Assembly (NCBI RefSeq): GCF_006385555.1
Contig: NZ_CP041036.1
Coordinates: forward strand, 868,001 to 932,000
Source: Shewanella polaris
GTDB lineage: Bacteria > Pseudomonadota > Gammaproteobacteria > Enterobacterales > Shewanellaceae
DNA length: 64,000 bases
Direction of reading: 5' to 3'
Shown here: piece after piece, positions 1 through 7,833 of the stretch
Layout of the letters: each line of letters opens with the position of its first letter
Position numbering within the stretch: position 1 is the first letter of the stretch
The notes under the pieces: generated by a model
The model's database searches: none
What the model was told of the DNA's origin: nothing
What the model saw: only the letters and a program-made list of their open reading frames with translations
Translations under genes and position numbers: made by a program

Positions 1-214
1 AGTAGACCCTTCCAGTGGTATCTAATGTCACTATGATAGGGCTACCATCAACACGTGTTGCGGTGCTGGCGTATGGACGGTGTATTTCAACTGCAGATTG
101 TTGAACAAAATTGGTCGATACAATAAAGAAAATAAGTAGAATGAATACCACATCGAGCATGGGAGTCATGTTGATTTCTGGGTCTTTATCTTGCCTAAAA
201 CGATCACTCAGCAT
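1..214 (-). CDS. exbD: ExbD/TolR-type biopolymer transport protein, C-terminus off the left edge
   Basis: Partial gene: about 71 N-terminal residues are visible, beginning MLSDRFRQDKDPEINMTPMLD. The stretch NMTPMLDVVFILLIFFIV is the hallmark of ExbD/TolR: a short cytoplasmic tail, then a single membrane helix containing the proton-path aspartate (in MLDVVF). ExbD works with ExbB as the proton-driven motor that energises TonB. The start ATG at 214 overlaps the end of the exbB gene by 11 bases, so the two are translationally coupled. It is the last visible gene of the minus-strand uptake operon; a tonB gene would be expected next, beyond the window. Confidence 0.93.
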   Translation of the reverse strand, partial: MLSDRFRQDKDPEINMTPMLDVVFILLIFFIVSTNFVQQSAVEIHRPYASTATRVDGSPIIVTLDTTGRVY

Positions 215-725
215 GGTAGCCTCTTACAAGATCAATCCTTTGAATTTTATTCAATTTTCTTTGCCAGAAAAATGCTAATAACGCTCCACTTAACCCAATA
301 AAAAGTCCTGTTTGAGTGGTGACCATTGCCATGGATATTCCCGCAGAAATCACCGCAGGGTCATGAAAACCGTAGTCTGCACCAGCAGTAAACATGGCTA
401 TCATTCCGCTAACGGTACCGAGTAACCCTAAAAGCGGTGCGACCATGGATAAAAGTTTTACGCCTTGAAGATCAAAGTATTGTTGTTGATACGCTTTTCT
501 TAATGCAATTGAATCCAGTCTATGATTAAGCCAGTCTGGACAAGTTTGCGTTGTCGTGCGGATATAAGATAAATCATATGACTTAAATATGATCTGGCTT
601 GCCAACCATAACATCCATAAGCAACAGGCAAAAAGTGGCCACATTACTAATCCGCCCATGTCTATAAACGCGAGGATAGAATGTTCAAACTGACTAATGG
701 AATAAATAATATTATTGATTGTCAT
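204..725 (-). CDS. exbB: ExbB/TolQ proton-channel subunit (ExbB2 type)
   Basis: MotA/TolQ/ExbB family inner-membrane protein of about 173 residues. It has an N-terminal helix (MWPLFACCLWMLWLASQIIF) and the family core LLSMVAPLLGLLGTVSGMI followed by VTTQTGLFIGLSGALLAFF. Together with ExbD it forms the proton-driven stator of a TonB system. The longest open frame begins with TTG at 743, but ATG at 725 is the more likely start; it still overlaps the 3' end of the upstream ttpC-like gene by 14 bases. Short ExbB proteins of this size next to a longer TtpC are typical of TonB2 clusters in Vibrio and relatives. Confidence 0.93.
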   Translation of the reverse strand: MTINNIIYSISQFEHSILAFIDMGGLVMWPLFACCLWMLWLASQIIFKSYDLSYIRTTTQTCPDWLNHRLDSIALRKAYQQQYFDLQGVKLLSMVAPLLGLLGTVSGMIAMFTAGADYGFHDPAVISAGISMAMVTTQTGLFIGLSGALLAFFWQRKLNKIQRIDLVRGYHAE

Positions 726-2127
726 GTTTATCACCAGATTCAATATACAGTGCTAGCAACAAAGCCGCTTGTTGTTCCATATTCAAGCTAAGAGCTTGTG
801 CACGGCGTTTCAATGGGTAATGAAGTAATAGTAACGGTAGTGCAACCAGTAAGCCTGCTTGAGTGGTTATTAATGCTTTACTGATACCTTGTGATAATAA
901 TTTAGGATCGCTGTTACCAAATTCGGTGAGCGACTGGAAGGTTTCAATCATCCCCGATACCGTACCTAGCAGGCCTAACATAGGCGCCATCGCAGCCAGT
1001 AATGCTATAAAACCTAAACCTCGTTCAAACTTGGACATTTGCTTTAGCATAAGTTGTTTAAGTCTGAGGTCCATAGATTCAACACTTGAATTGATTACCA
1101 TTGAGTTTGCTAATACCAATGCAGCAGGTATACGGGAAGCCTTTAACAATTGCTGTTTAATCAAAGTTAAGTCAGTACTTGCTAGGTTATCTTCGTCGAT
1201 TAAATGGGCTAACGGTCGCCACCTAAACAACACAATTGCTCGCCATAGGGCAATGATTACACCGATCAAGGCTAAAATAAGGATAGGCCAGAGCACTTCT
1301 CCTCCTTTTTTTACCCAATCAATAAAGGTTTGTTTATCAGCCAAACTTGGCAGCATCCGCCCTTGGCTTAAATCAAGCGGCAGTAATTGAGTTTGATTAG
1401 TTAACCACTGGTTGATGTTGTTACTGATTGTCGAATTATTGGGGGTAATTGCCGTTGGTAATTTATCGGTAAACATAATTAATTGTGGCTTCTTGCTTTC
1501 ACTAACTGCCATTAATCCACCAATAATGCTAAGGTTTTCTTCACTTACGTGGCCGTCTTCAAAGCTAATAGCTGTATGAGATTTTGATACTTTAGCGGTC
1601 ATCTTCATATCGTCAACAGCATAGGTTATTAACGCATTTAAGCGGGCCATGTCAGGAAAGCCAGGATGAGATTGCGCTTTTTCCAGTGATTGACGTCTTT
1701 GCGGCTCAATTAGCTGGGTCGGACTTAGTTGCCATTGTTGCGATAAGCTGCGTATTGTTTTTTGGTATGCACCTTGGACTAGTTTCATATCATCAACAAT
1801 GCTTTGATAATCATCGGTTAATGTATTTTTTTGTTTGCTTAACGTTGCTAGTTTTTGATTAATAACAGCAAGCTTTTGTTTTTTATCATCCAAGCGCTTA
1901 TCTAAGTTTTGTTGATTATTTTTTACTTCAGATATTTCTTGTTTCAGGCGAGCGCGCCACTGTTGGTTTTGTTGGTTGAGATTGTTTGCATGGGTGTTTA
2001 CTGCTTGATCAATTATTTTGTACTTGTCACTCTGTTGTGTGACTTTATCTTTTTCCAAAGCAATAGCATTTTGCATATTCATTAACGTTGATGCACATAG
2101 GAATAAAATGATAAATATTGCTTTCAT
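712..2127 (-). CDS. ttpC: TtpC-like TonB2-system protein (long MotA/TolQ/ExbB family member)
   Basis: A 471-residue protein with three parts: a signal-like hydrophobic start, a periplasmic coiled-coil region (about residues 40-130, rich in Q, K and N), and a C-terminal MotA/TolQ/ExbB domain. The C-terminal domain has a membrane helix near 280-300 (VLWPILILALIGVIIALW), then APMLGLLGTVSGMIETF and LITTQAGLLVALPLLLL. This layout matches TtpC, the extra component required by TonB2 systems in Vibrio; that assignment rests on known family architecture. Its stop and the DUF3450 gene upstream overlap or abut at 2127, and exbB starts inside its 3' end, indicating a single translation-coupled unit. Confidence 0.88.
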   Translation of the reverse strand: MKAIFIILFLCASTLMNMQNAIALEKDKVTQQSDKYKIIDQAVNTHANNLNQQNQQWRARLKQEISEVKNNQQNLDKRLDDKKQKLAVINQKLATLSKQKNTLTDDYQSIVDDMKLVQGAYQKTIRSLSQQWQLSPTQLIEPQRRQSLEKAQSHPGFPDMARLNALITYAVDDMKMTAKVSKSHTAISFEDGHVSEENLSIIGGLMAVSESKKPQLIMFTDKLPTAITPNNSTISNNINQWLTNQTQLLPLDLSQGRMLPSLADKQTFIDWVKKGGEVLWPILILALIGVIIALWRAIVLFRWRPLAHLIDEDNLASTDLTLIKQQLLKASRIPAALVLANSMVINSSVESMDLRLKQLMLKQMSKFERGLGFIALLAAMAPMLGLLGTVSGMIETFQSLTEFGNSDPKLLSQGISKALITTQAGLLVALPLLLLHYPLKRRAQALSLNMEQQAALLLALYIESGDKHDNQ

Positions 2128-2930
2128 TATCTTTGCACTCCTAATGGTATATTGACGATTTCGGCAATTTGCTTATTCATTGTAATCGCCATTGCCAACC
2201 TTAAATCGCCTTGTTCATTGAGTGGTATGGTATTCCATTGGCGAGTTTGACGATCAAACCAACCAAATTGTTGTTCATCTGGTGTCATGTAAAACCAAGC
2301 TAGGCGACCTAAACGTAGTAAATTAACTTGCATTGGTTTTTCATCGATTACGATCACATCTTGGTTTACTTGCTGACCATATCCGTAGGCAACTTCAATG
2401 CTTACCACATCCAATAAACGTCTAAAGCGTTCAGCCAATGGCAATTCACTTTTATCCATCGCACTACGTAAAAACGCTAAACGTCGTTTACGCTCATCAA
2501 AGTCAAACGGTAAATCAGAGAACACTTGTTGTTCTAACATGGCATACCAAACCTCAAGTTGGGGTTCAAGTTGTTGCTTTAGAACATTAATCGTATCAAT
2601 GTCTTGTTGTAACTGATTTATTTCCATTTGTAGTGACTGTAAATTTTTTTGTTTTTTCTGTAATTGGTATTCTGTCCAATATAATTCGCCTAAACTTTGC
2701 TGCTGTTGAGATAAAGAATGCATTTTCTGTTGTTGCCAATCAGCTGCTTCTTGCCCTAATTGAACTGATTGCTGAATGGGTTGTTTTATTTTATCAGTCC
2801 ATTGTTCGGCTAAATTATTAACGACAGGTTTTTCGTTAACCTGTTTATTGTCGTTCGCAGTTACTATGTTGCTAGTTAACAACAAACAACAAGTTAATAA
2901 GCCATTTAATTTGATTCGACTTGTCATCAT
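2127..2930 (-). CDS. DUF3450 family periplasmic coiled-coil protein of the TonB2 cluster
   Basis: A 267-residue protein with an N-terminal signal peptide (GLLTCCLLLTSNIVTAND), a long Q-rich coiled coil (roughly residues 40-125, with repeats such as QKKQKNLQSLQMEINQLQQD) and a C-terminal globular part. DUF3450 proteins are usually encoded immediately upstream of TtpC in TonB2 clusters, as here, and are presumed periplasmic partners of the motor; the biochemical role is unknown. The start ATG lies inside the end of the ResB-like gene (4-base overlap) and the stop abuts ttpC. High confidence for the family, low for the function. Confidence 0.82.
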   Translation of the reverse strand: MMTSRIKLNGLLTCCLLLTSNIVTANDNKQVNEKPVVNNLAEQWTDKIKQPIQQSVQLGQEAADWQQQKMHSLSQQQQSLGELYWTEYQLQKKQKNLQSLQMEINQLQQDIDTINVLKQQLEPQLEVWYAMLEQQVFSDLPFDFDERKRRLAFLRSAMDKSELPLAERFRRLLDVVSIEVAYGYGQQVNQDVIVIDEKPMQVNLLRLGRLAWFYMTPDEQQFGWFDRQTRQWNTIPLNEQGDLRLAMAITMNKQIAEIVNIPLGVQR

Positions 2931-3748
2931 CGAGTTCCTTTTTTATACGAACGACGCCAAAATACAAATCCTTGAATGAATAGGCTTAATAACAATAATC
3001 CATAACAAGCAAAAAAGTAGTTTACTAATGGGTTATGCACGGCAACAACTTTGACTTGCACCCCAAGATTATCCTTTTGATAAGGAATGCTAAAATCAGT
3101 TACTGTGAGGTATAAATCATCCACTCTGAATTGGCGCATAAATCCGGCATCACCACTGACTTTTTTGTGCCCATCATCAACAATAAAATGTGCACTATTT
3201 TTACGAGGGTCAAATTGCTCTACGCTGCGGCGAGTAATTCTACCTGCTGGGCTTTTACCTGTTTCATCTTCTTTAATGAGTGAAACATCATCTTGATAGT
3301 CTACATTTGTGAGTTGTATTTGATAATTGCCACTGGAGAAACGTTGGCCTTGATGTAACACCGCGCTATCGTGCCCATGAATGAACACCAAATCGATACC
3401 ATGAAATAAAAATACCAATAGAGTAAGTACATGTATGGGCAGCATCATAATGCGTGGGCTATGCCAACGTTTACGGCGCCAAGTCGGCCATAAATCGCGC
3501 CAAGAACACAAAGCTGTGTTAACACCCAACATAACCATTAATGCGACTAAGCCAATGAGCCATACGGCTACAATTGGGGCTGTTGTTAACGGTTGTAACC
3601 ATTGAGACATGGGTAAATCATTCAATAATTTAAACACTTGCCTCGATGACTCTTGTTCACTAACAGCCATGCCTGCAGCAAACCACAAAGAGACAAGGAC
3701 TAATAAGACAAATGCTAAGCGCATTGAATATAACCAATTCATCTTCAT
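2927..3748 (-). CDS. ResB-like membrane protein (cytochrome c biogenesis / haem-handling family), short form
   Basis: A 273-residue protein with four predicted membrane helices: about 8-28, 55-77 and 98-120, and a C-terminal one near 243-266. Between helices 3 and 4 is a soluble domain of about 120 residues. The order of features resembles ResB/Ccs1: a first helix near the N-terminus, a helix ending in VNTALCSWRDL (compare the Cys-containing turn of ResB), then a helix beginning with His (HVLTLLVFLFHGID) followed by a beta-rich periplasmic domain. It is much shorter than a true ResB. It overlaps by 4 bases the CcsA-like gene upstream, the usual ResB/CcsA pairing. The assignment comes from pattern recognition and is not proven; a role in haem or tetrapyrrole handling is inference. 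Confidence 0.6.
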   Translation of the reverse strand: MKMNWLYSMRLAFVLLVLVSLWFAAGMAVSEQESSRQVFKLLNDLPMSQWLQPLTTAPIVAVWLIGLVALMVMLGVNTALCSWRDLWPTWRRKRWHSPRIMMLPIHVLTLLVFLFHGIDLVFIHGHDSAVLHQGQRFSSGNYQIQLTNVDYQDDVSLIKEDETGKSPAGRITRRSVEQFDPRKNSAHFIVDDGHKKVSGDAGFMRQFRVDDLYLTVTDFSIPYQKDNLGVQVKVVAVHNPLVNYFFACYGLLLLSLFIQGFVFWRRSYKKGTR

Positions 3749-4467
3749 AATAGTAGGTATCCCAACATCAACAGGCTAATAAAGCCCAATACAACGGCTT
3801 TTCCCATGCAGAGTGCGCTAGCATTTGAAAACCACGCTTTAGGTATATGAAATACCAATATAAATAGCAGGTAAGTTAATGCCGATAAGAAAAAGTGACC
3901 GCTCCAACTCCAACTGCGTCCCCAACCGATAAATGCCCAATAACTGCCGGCGATTTCACCGCCTAAATAGGCTGTTCCAGCAAATAAACCTAACAAGTGA
4001 CTATGGCTTTCTAAATTGGCATCACTGCGTAAAGCTTGTATTAGGTACCCCAAACATCCTGCGATGGCTAAGCCTAGCGCTAATGGTCGTGATAAAAAAA
4101 ATAACTGAGCCCAAACCGAGGTCAGCATGGCGCTACTCTCTTTAGGCGGGATAAGCATTTGGCTGTATAACAACATTGCAAGTGCCGTCGCACATAAGAA
4201 AAAAACATAATTTATTTGGGCGCGAGTTTGTAGATTCAAAAAAACAACCGACAACATACATATCAAGGCTGTTGCGACCAAATAAATAATTTCACTGCTA
4301 GCGGGGAATAGTAAGCTGTTGTTATTAATTAAGATTAATATAAATACAGCTAAACCAAGTAAAGCCACATTAGCTAATCGTACCGATAATCTCATTTTGC
4401 TAGCGGTACCAATAGACCTTAGACTTGTTTCACTCATATTATTCATTCTCTTGTTAACGGTCGTCAT
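3745..4467 (-). CDS. CcsA/CcmC-like membrane protein with a degenerate WWD haem-handling motif
   Basis: A 240-residue, highly hydrophobic protein with about seven membrane helices. Residues 174-191 (GSYWAFIGWGRSWSWSGH) closely resemble the tryptophan-rich WWD signature of the CcsA/CcmC/CcmF haem-handling family, in which the last part is normally WDPKE; here Asp-Pro-Lys-Glu is replaced by Ser-Gly-His. Helices before and after match a shortened CcsA core. It starts in a TAATG junction with the ABC-THEP1 gene and overlaps the ResB-like gene by 4 bases, so it belongs to the transport operon. By family it would bind or pass haem in the inner membrane; whether that holds without the acidic end of the motif is unknown. 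Confidence 0.65.
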   Translation of the reverse strand: MTTVNKRMNNMSETSLRSIGTASKMRLSVRLANVALLGLAVFILILINNNSLLFPASSEIIYLVATALICMLSVVFLNLQTRAQINYVFFLCATALAMLLYSQMLIPPKESSAMLTSVWAQLFFLSRPLALGLAIAGCLGYLIQALRSDANLESHSHLLGLFAGTAYLGGEIAGSYWAFIGWGRSWSWSGHFFLSALTYLLFILVFHIPKAWFSNASALCMGKAVVLGFISLLMLGYLLL

Positions 4468-5789
4468 TAGGCCTTGGTATAGTGCTCATTATTATTCACA
4501 AATCGCATTAATTTGTTCAGTACATCAGTATCTTTAATATTGACGATTTGAGGCTTATTTAAGGACCAATGTCGGCAAACCTGATCGACTAAATTAGGCC
4601 GAACCACCCAAATGTGTCGACTTTGATTCATGGCTAATAATGGGGCTATTTGGTGGCCGAATCCTTGTCCATTTAGTTCCATTGGACCAATCTCATCTAT
4701 GATACAGACCGATTTTTTGTGGATACTTTTTGGTGTTAATGCTTTTATCCCTAATGCCATCCCTTGCTCGGTAAAAGAAAATCGAGTGTTGGTTTTATTA
4801 TCAAGCACACCTGTACGGTGACCGAACAAGCAACGTTCATTGGTTGCAATATCAATAATATCGCTGCTGAATCTTTGTCCTTCTTTCATCACTCCTGGGC
4901 AGAGTATTCCTGCTAGAGGGATGTGGTTTATATGACATTGTTGAATCAATTCGGTTAGTGCCGTTGTTTTGCCACTGCCACTTTCACCGGTAATAATCAA
5001 AACCTTGCTGGGATGTTGACCCAATACATTTTGTGGAATAAAAAACTCTTTATCCGCAACTTGATAGCTAGTCGCGGCAACGCCATAAAGGCGGCTAATA
5101 TTTTGACTCGTCATGACAATATCTCGTTCGCCATAATTGAGTACCTTGCCATCTTCTAGCAGCAACACTTTATCTGCATAAAGTTGGGCAAGATTTGGGT
5201 CGTGTAAAATGGCAATAACAGCAGTGTTAAATTCAATACAACTGCGCTTAACTTGAGTCAAAATTTGGTAACGATGGCGGAAATCAAGGTGGTTTGTCGG
5301 TTCGTCAAGCAACAATAAACGATTACTTTGGAATAATGCTCTTGCTAATAAAACCAACTGGCGCTCACCACCAGACAGGCGGTTGTAATCACTTTTAGCC
5401 AATCCTTCTACATCTAATAATTGCATGATGTTTTTTGCATCAATAACATCTTGATCTGATGGCGACTCAAAAGTAGAAATAAATGGTGTTCGCCCCATCA
5501 CCACCATTTCTAATGCGGTAAACGCAAAAGCAGTTTCTTGTTGTTGAGGAACCAGTGCCATTTGCATGGCTATGTCTGCACGAGACATTTCACTTAATGG
5601 ACGTTGATTTAACGATATGCAGCCATTACTTGGATGAGTTAACCCGCATAAACAATTCATTAATGTGGTTTTACCTGCACCATTAGCGCCCAAAATGGCT
5701 AAAAACTCACCGGGTTTGAGCTCAAAACTGACATTGTCTAATAAAAGCTTATCTCCAATAGCGAAACTAATACCTGATGCTTTTAGCAT
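4467..5789 (-). CDS. FecE/BtuD-type ABC ATPase fused to a THEP1-like nucleoside-triphosphatase
   Basis: A 440-residue fusion. Residues 1-255 are a complete ABC ATPase of the siderophore/B12/haem importer type: Walker A GANGAGKT at 34-41, signature LSGGERQ at 138-144, Walker B LLLLDEP at 158-164 and the H-loop His at 196. Residues 260-430 form a second P-loop domain with GESGSGKT at 268-275 and IIDEIGPMEL at 363-372, which matches THEP1/NTPase_1 nucleoside-triphosphatases. Typical FecE proteins end near residue 255. The reading frame is continuous, so the fusion looks genuine. It starts in a TAATG overlap with the permease gene. ATP-driven import with the permease is well supported; the role of the THEP1 domain is unknown. 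Confidence 0.88.
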   Translation of the reverse strand: MLKASGISFAIGDKLLLDNVSFELKPGEFLAILGANGAGKTTLMNCLCGLTHPSNGCISLNQRPLSEMSRADIAMQMALVPQQQETAFAFTALEMVVMGRTPFISTFESPSDQDVIDAKNIMQLLDVEGLAKSDYNRLSGGERQLVLLARALFQSNRLLLLDEPTNHLDFRHRYQILTQVKRSCIEFNTAVIAILHDPNLAQLYADKVLLLEDGKVLNYGERDIVMTSQNISRLYGVAATSYQVADKEFFIPQNVLGQHPSKVLIITGESGSGKTTALTELIQQCHINHIPLAGILCPGVMKEGQRFSSDIIDIATNERCLFGHRTGVLDNKTNTRFSFTEQGMALGIKALTPKSIHKKSVCIIDEIGPMELNGQGFGHQIAPLLAMNQSRHIWVVRPNLVDQVCRHWSLNKPQIVNIKDTDVLNKLMRFVNNNEHYTKA

Positions 5790-6865
5790 TAGTAAGTCCC
5801 TCCTTGGCGAAAACGGAATAGTAAGAAAGCAAATAAAGGGGCGCCGACTAAGGAGGTTACAATCCCAATGGGGATCTCCATGGTGAAACTTGATCTTGCT
5901 ACACTGTCGGCTAACAGTAGAAAAATAGCGCCAATAGCGGTGGACAGAGGGATTACGCGCATATTATTAGCACCAGTAAAAGTGCGAACCATGTGCGGAA
6001 CAACTAACCCAATCCATGCAACTTGGCCAACGGTTGCAACGCAAGATGCCACGATGAAAGAACTAATAACAATCAATACCAAACGTAGTTTTTCAGGTTC
6101 AACGCCTAAACTTCGGCTTTGTTGATCACCTAAACACAGTACATTCAAACGATAACGTAAAGAGTGAATTAGGCCATAGCCAAGCACGACAGGAATAGCC
6201 AGTTGAGCGACTGTACTCCAGCTACTTGCAGACAAGGATCCCATTAACCAAAAGACAATAGCCGGTAATTCCCCGTAGGGGTCGGCCAGTGCTTTTAGCA
6301 TGGTTAAACCAGAACCGAATATCGAACCTATAATAATGCCGGTCATTAACATCAACAATATGCTATTACTGCCAAACTTTTTGGCCATAAACATAGCAAC
6401 ACAAGCGGCTGATAACCCACATACAAAAGCGAGTACTTGAACTGTAATCCAACTACTGCCAGGCATAATAAGGCCCATTGCTGCACCGAACATACAGCCA
6501 GAAGCGACTCCTAGAATATCAGGCGAAACTAACGGATTACGAAATACTCCTTGGTAGACTGCTCCAGAAACAGCAAGGCCGGCACCTACAATTAATGCGG
6601 TGAGTAATCGTGGGAAGCGAATAAGTAAAATGATGCGTTCTTGTTGGGTTAACTCTTCAGAAATTTGCCCTGTCATGATTAAATCACTCAATATAGATGG
6701 CAGTTTCTTAATGGCGCTAACTAAGTCACTAGGATTAATTGAAAACCGGCCGGCAGTTAACCCAATCAATACAATAATGATTGCAATAACAGCCCATTGA
6801 ATAGGGCGTAGTTTATGTTTATTGCTTACAAGCATGTAGACATACTTTGTAAAGGCGATAAGCAT
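5789..6865 (-). CDS. FecCD/BtuC-type ABC importer permease
   Basis: A protein of about 350 residues with many membrane helices and FecCD family hallmarks: RFPRLLTALIVGAGLAVSGA, QGVFRNPLVSPDILGVASG, and VGQVAWIGLVVPHMVRTFTG near the C-terminus. This family forms the transmembrane channel of type II importers for ferric siderophores, haem, cobalamin and, in MolB, molybdate. The longest frame starts at 6865, inside the binding-protein gene. An internal ATG at 6835, which overlaps that gene by only 10 bases, is an equally plausible start. It pairs with the fused ATPase downstream. Confidence 0.92.
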   Translation of the reverse strand: MLIAFTKYVYMLVSNKHKLRPIQWAVIAIIIVLIGLTAGRFSINPSDLVSAIKKLPSILSDLIMTGQISEELTQQERIILLIRFPRLLTALIVGAGLAVSGAVYQGVFRNPLVSPDILGVASGCMFGAAMGLIMPGSSWITVQVLAFVCGLSAACVAMFMAKKFGSNSILLMLMTGIIIGSIFGSGLTMLKALADPYGELPAIVFWLMGSLSASSWSTVAQLAIPVVLGYGLIHSLRYRLNVLCLGDQQSRSLGVEPEKLRLVLIVISSFIVASCVATVGQVAWIGLVVPHMVRTFTGANNMRVIPLSTAIGAIFLLLADSVARSSFTMEIPIGIVTSLVGAPLFAFLLFRFRQGGTY

Positions 6866-7824
6866 TCATCACCAAAAGCAACTTGATAGAAACGAGCAAT
6901 CTCTGCGTTTACATCAACATTTTTAAACTGTTCTGGATAAGCATTTACCGCAATGTAAAGTGCTCCAGCCATTGCCATTGGCGATGGCATATCCCAAAAG
7001 CTCCCTTTAGGTAACATTATTTGTGGCAATTTGCTTAATGGGGACACTAAAGATTGAGCCAGTTGCTCGTCAACCTTGGAAGAGTCATTAGATTCCCTAA
7101 CTAAAATTTGTGGTTGCCAAATTAATAGCTGTTCTACATTCACTTTAGGGTAAAACCCTGGAATATTTTTAGCGACATTATCGACACCAGCTATAGTCAT
7201 TAATTGGTGTTGGAACATTTTTTCACTTGCGGTGCGGTATAAATCTGAGCTATTGACATAATACGCACGTAGGCGCTGCTCTTTAGTTAAAGCAGTAAGT
7301 CCAGTGTTGATAATGTTTTCTAACCTTTTATTTTCAGCGGCAATTTGCGCAGCTTTATCTTGAGTACCTGTTGCTTTGGCCAGCAAATCAAGCACCTGTT
7401 GAGCTTCTGAGAACGTTTCTGGTTGGATGATTAAACAGGCGATACCTAATGAGGTTAATCGGTCTGCTAATCGATAACCGTCTTTTTTGCCAAAGACTAA
7501 AACTAAGTCTGGATTTAACGCAATGATGGTTTCTAAACTGGTGCCAGCTGAACGACTACCAACAACCGAAAGTTCACGATTGCCTAGTTGCTTATTGATA
7601 AACGGTGAGTTTTTAGTCATGCCACCAATTCCTACTAATTTATCTGCAAGTCCTAAACTTAAGGAAAATAAATTAGCTGGGGTAAAGGTTGAGACTATTC
7701 GCTCAGCGGGCTTTTGTAATACCACTTCTCGGCCTTGTTGATCAATCAAGTGTATCGGCGCTGCCGATACACTTGAAAGACCACAAAGTAGAATGGCTAC
7801 AATACTGAATAGTATGTTAGGCAT
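6826..7824 (-). CDS. Periplasmic substrate-binding protein of a FecB/BtuF-type importer
   Basis: A 332-residue protein with an N-terminal signal peptide (ILFSIVAILLCGLSSVSA). The type II periplasmic-binding fold follows, with IHLIDQQGREVVLQKPAERIVS, ETIIALNPDLVLVFG and VEQLLIWQPQILV, all typical of the TroA/FecB superfamily. It delivers ligand from the periplasm to the permease encoded immediately downstream. The start lies 9 bases after the receptor stop. The ligand cannot be read from the sequence: iron chelates, haem, cobalamin and molybdate all use this fold. A C-terminal tail with two Cys residues (DECLSPLQSMSTCL) could form a disulphide. Confidence 0.9.
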   Translation of the reverse strand: MPNILFSIVAILLCGLSSVSAAPIHLIDQQGREVVLQKPAERIVSTFTPANLFSLSLGLADKLVGIGGMTKNSPFINKQLGNRELSVVGSRSAGTSLETIIALNPDLVLVFGKKDGYRLADRLTSLGIACLIIQPETFSEAQQVLDLLAKATGTQDKAAQIAAENKRLENIINTGLTALTKEQRLRAYYVNSSDLYRTASEKMFQHQLMTIAGVDNVAKNIPGFYPKVNVEQLLIWQPQILVRESNDSSKVDEQLAQSLVSPLSKLPQIMLPKGSFWDMPSPMAMAGALYIAVNAYPEQFKNVDVNAEIARFYQVAFGDECLSPLQSMSTCL

Positions 7825-7833
7825 TCATCATCC

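Noticed and set aside
863..1390. Long plus-strand frame of 175 codons opposite ttpC
   Set aside because: It is antisense to a clearly coding TtpC gene, and its composition is that of a reverse-strand shadow.
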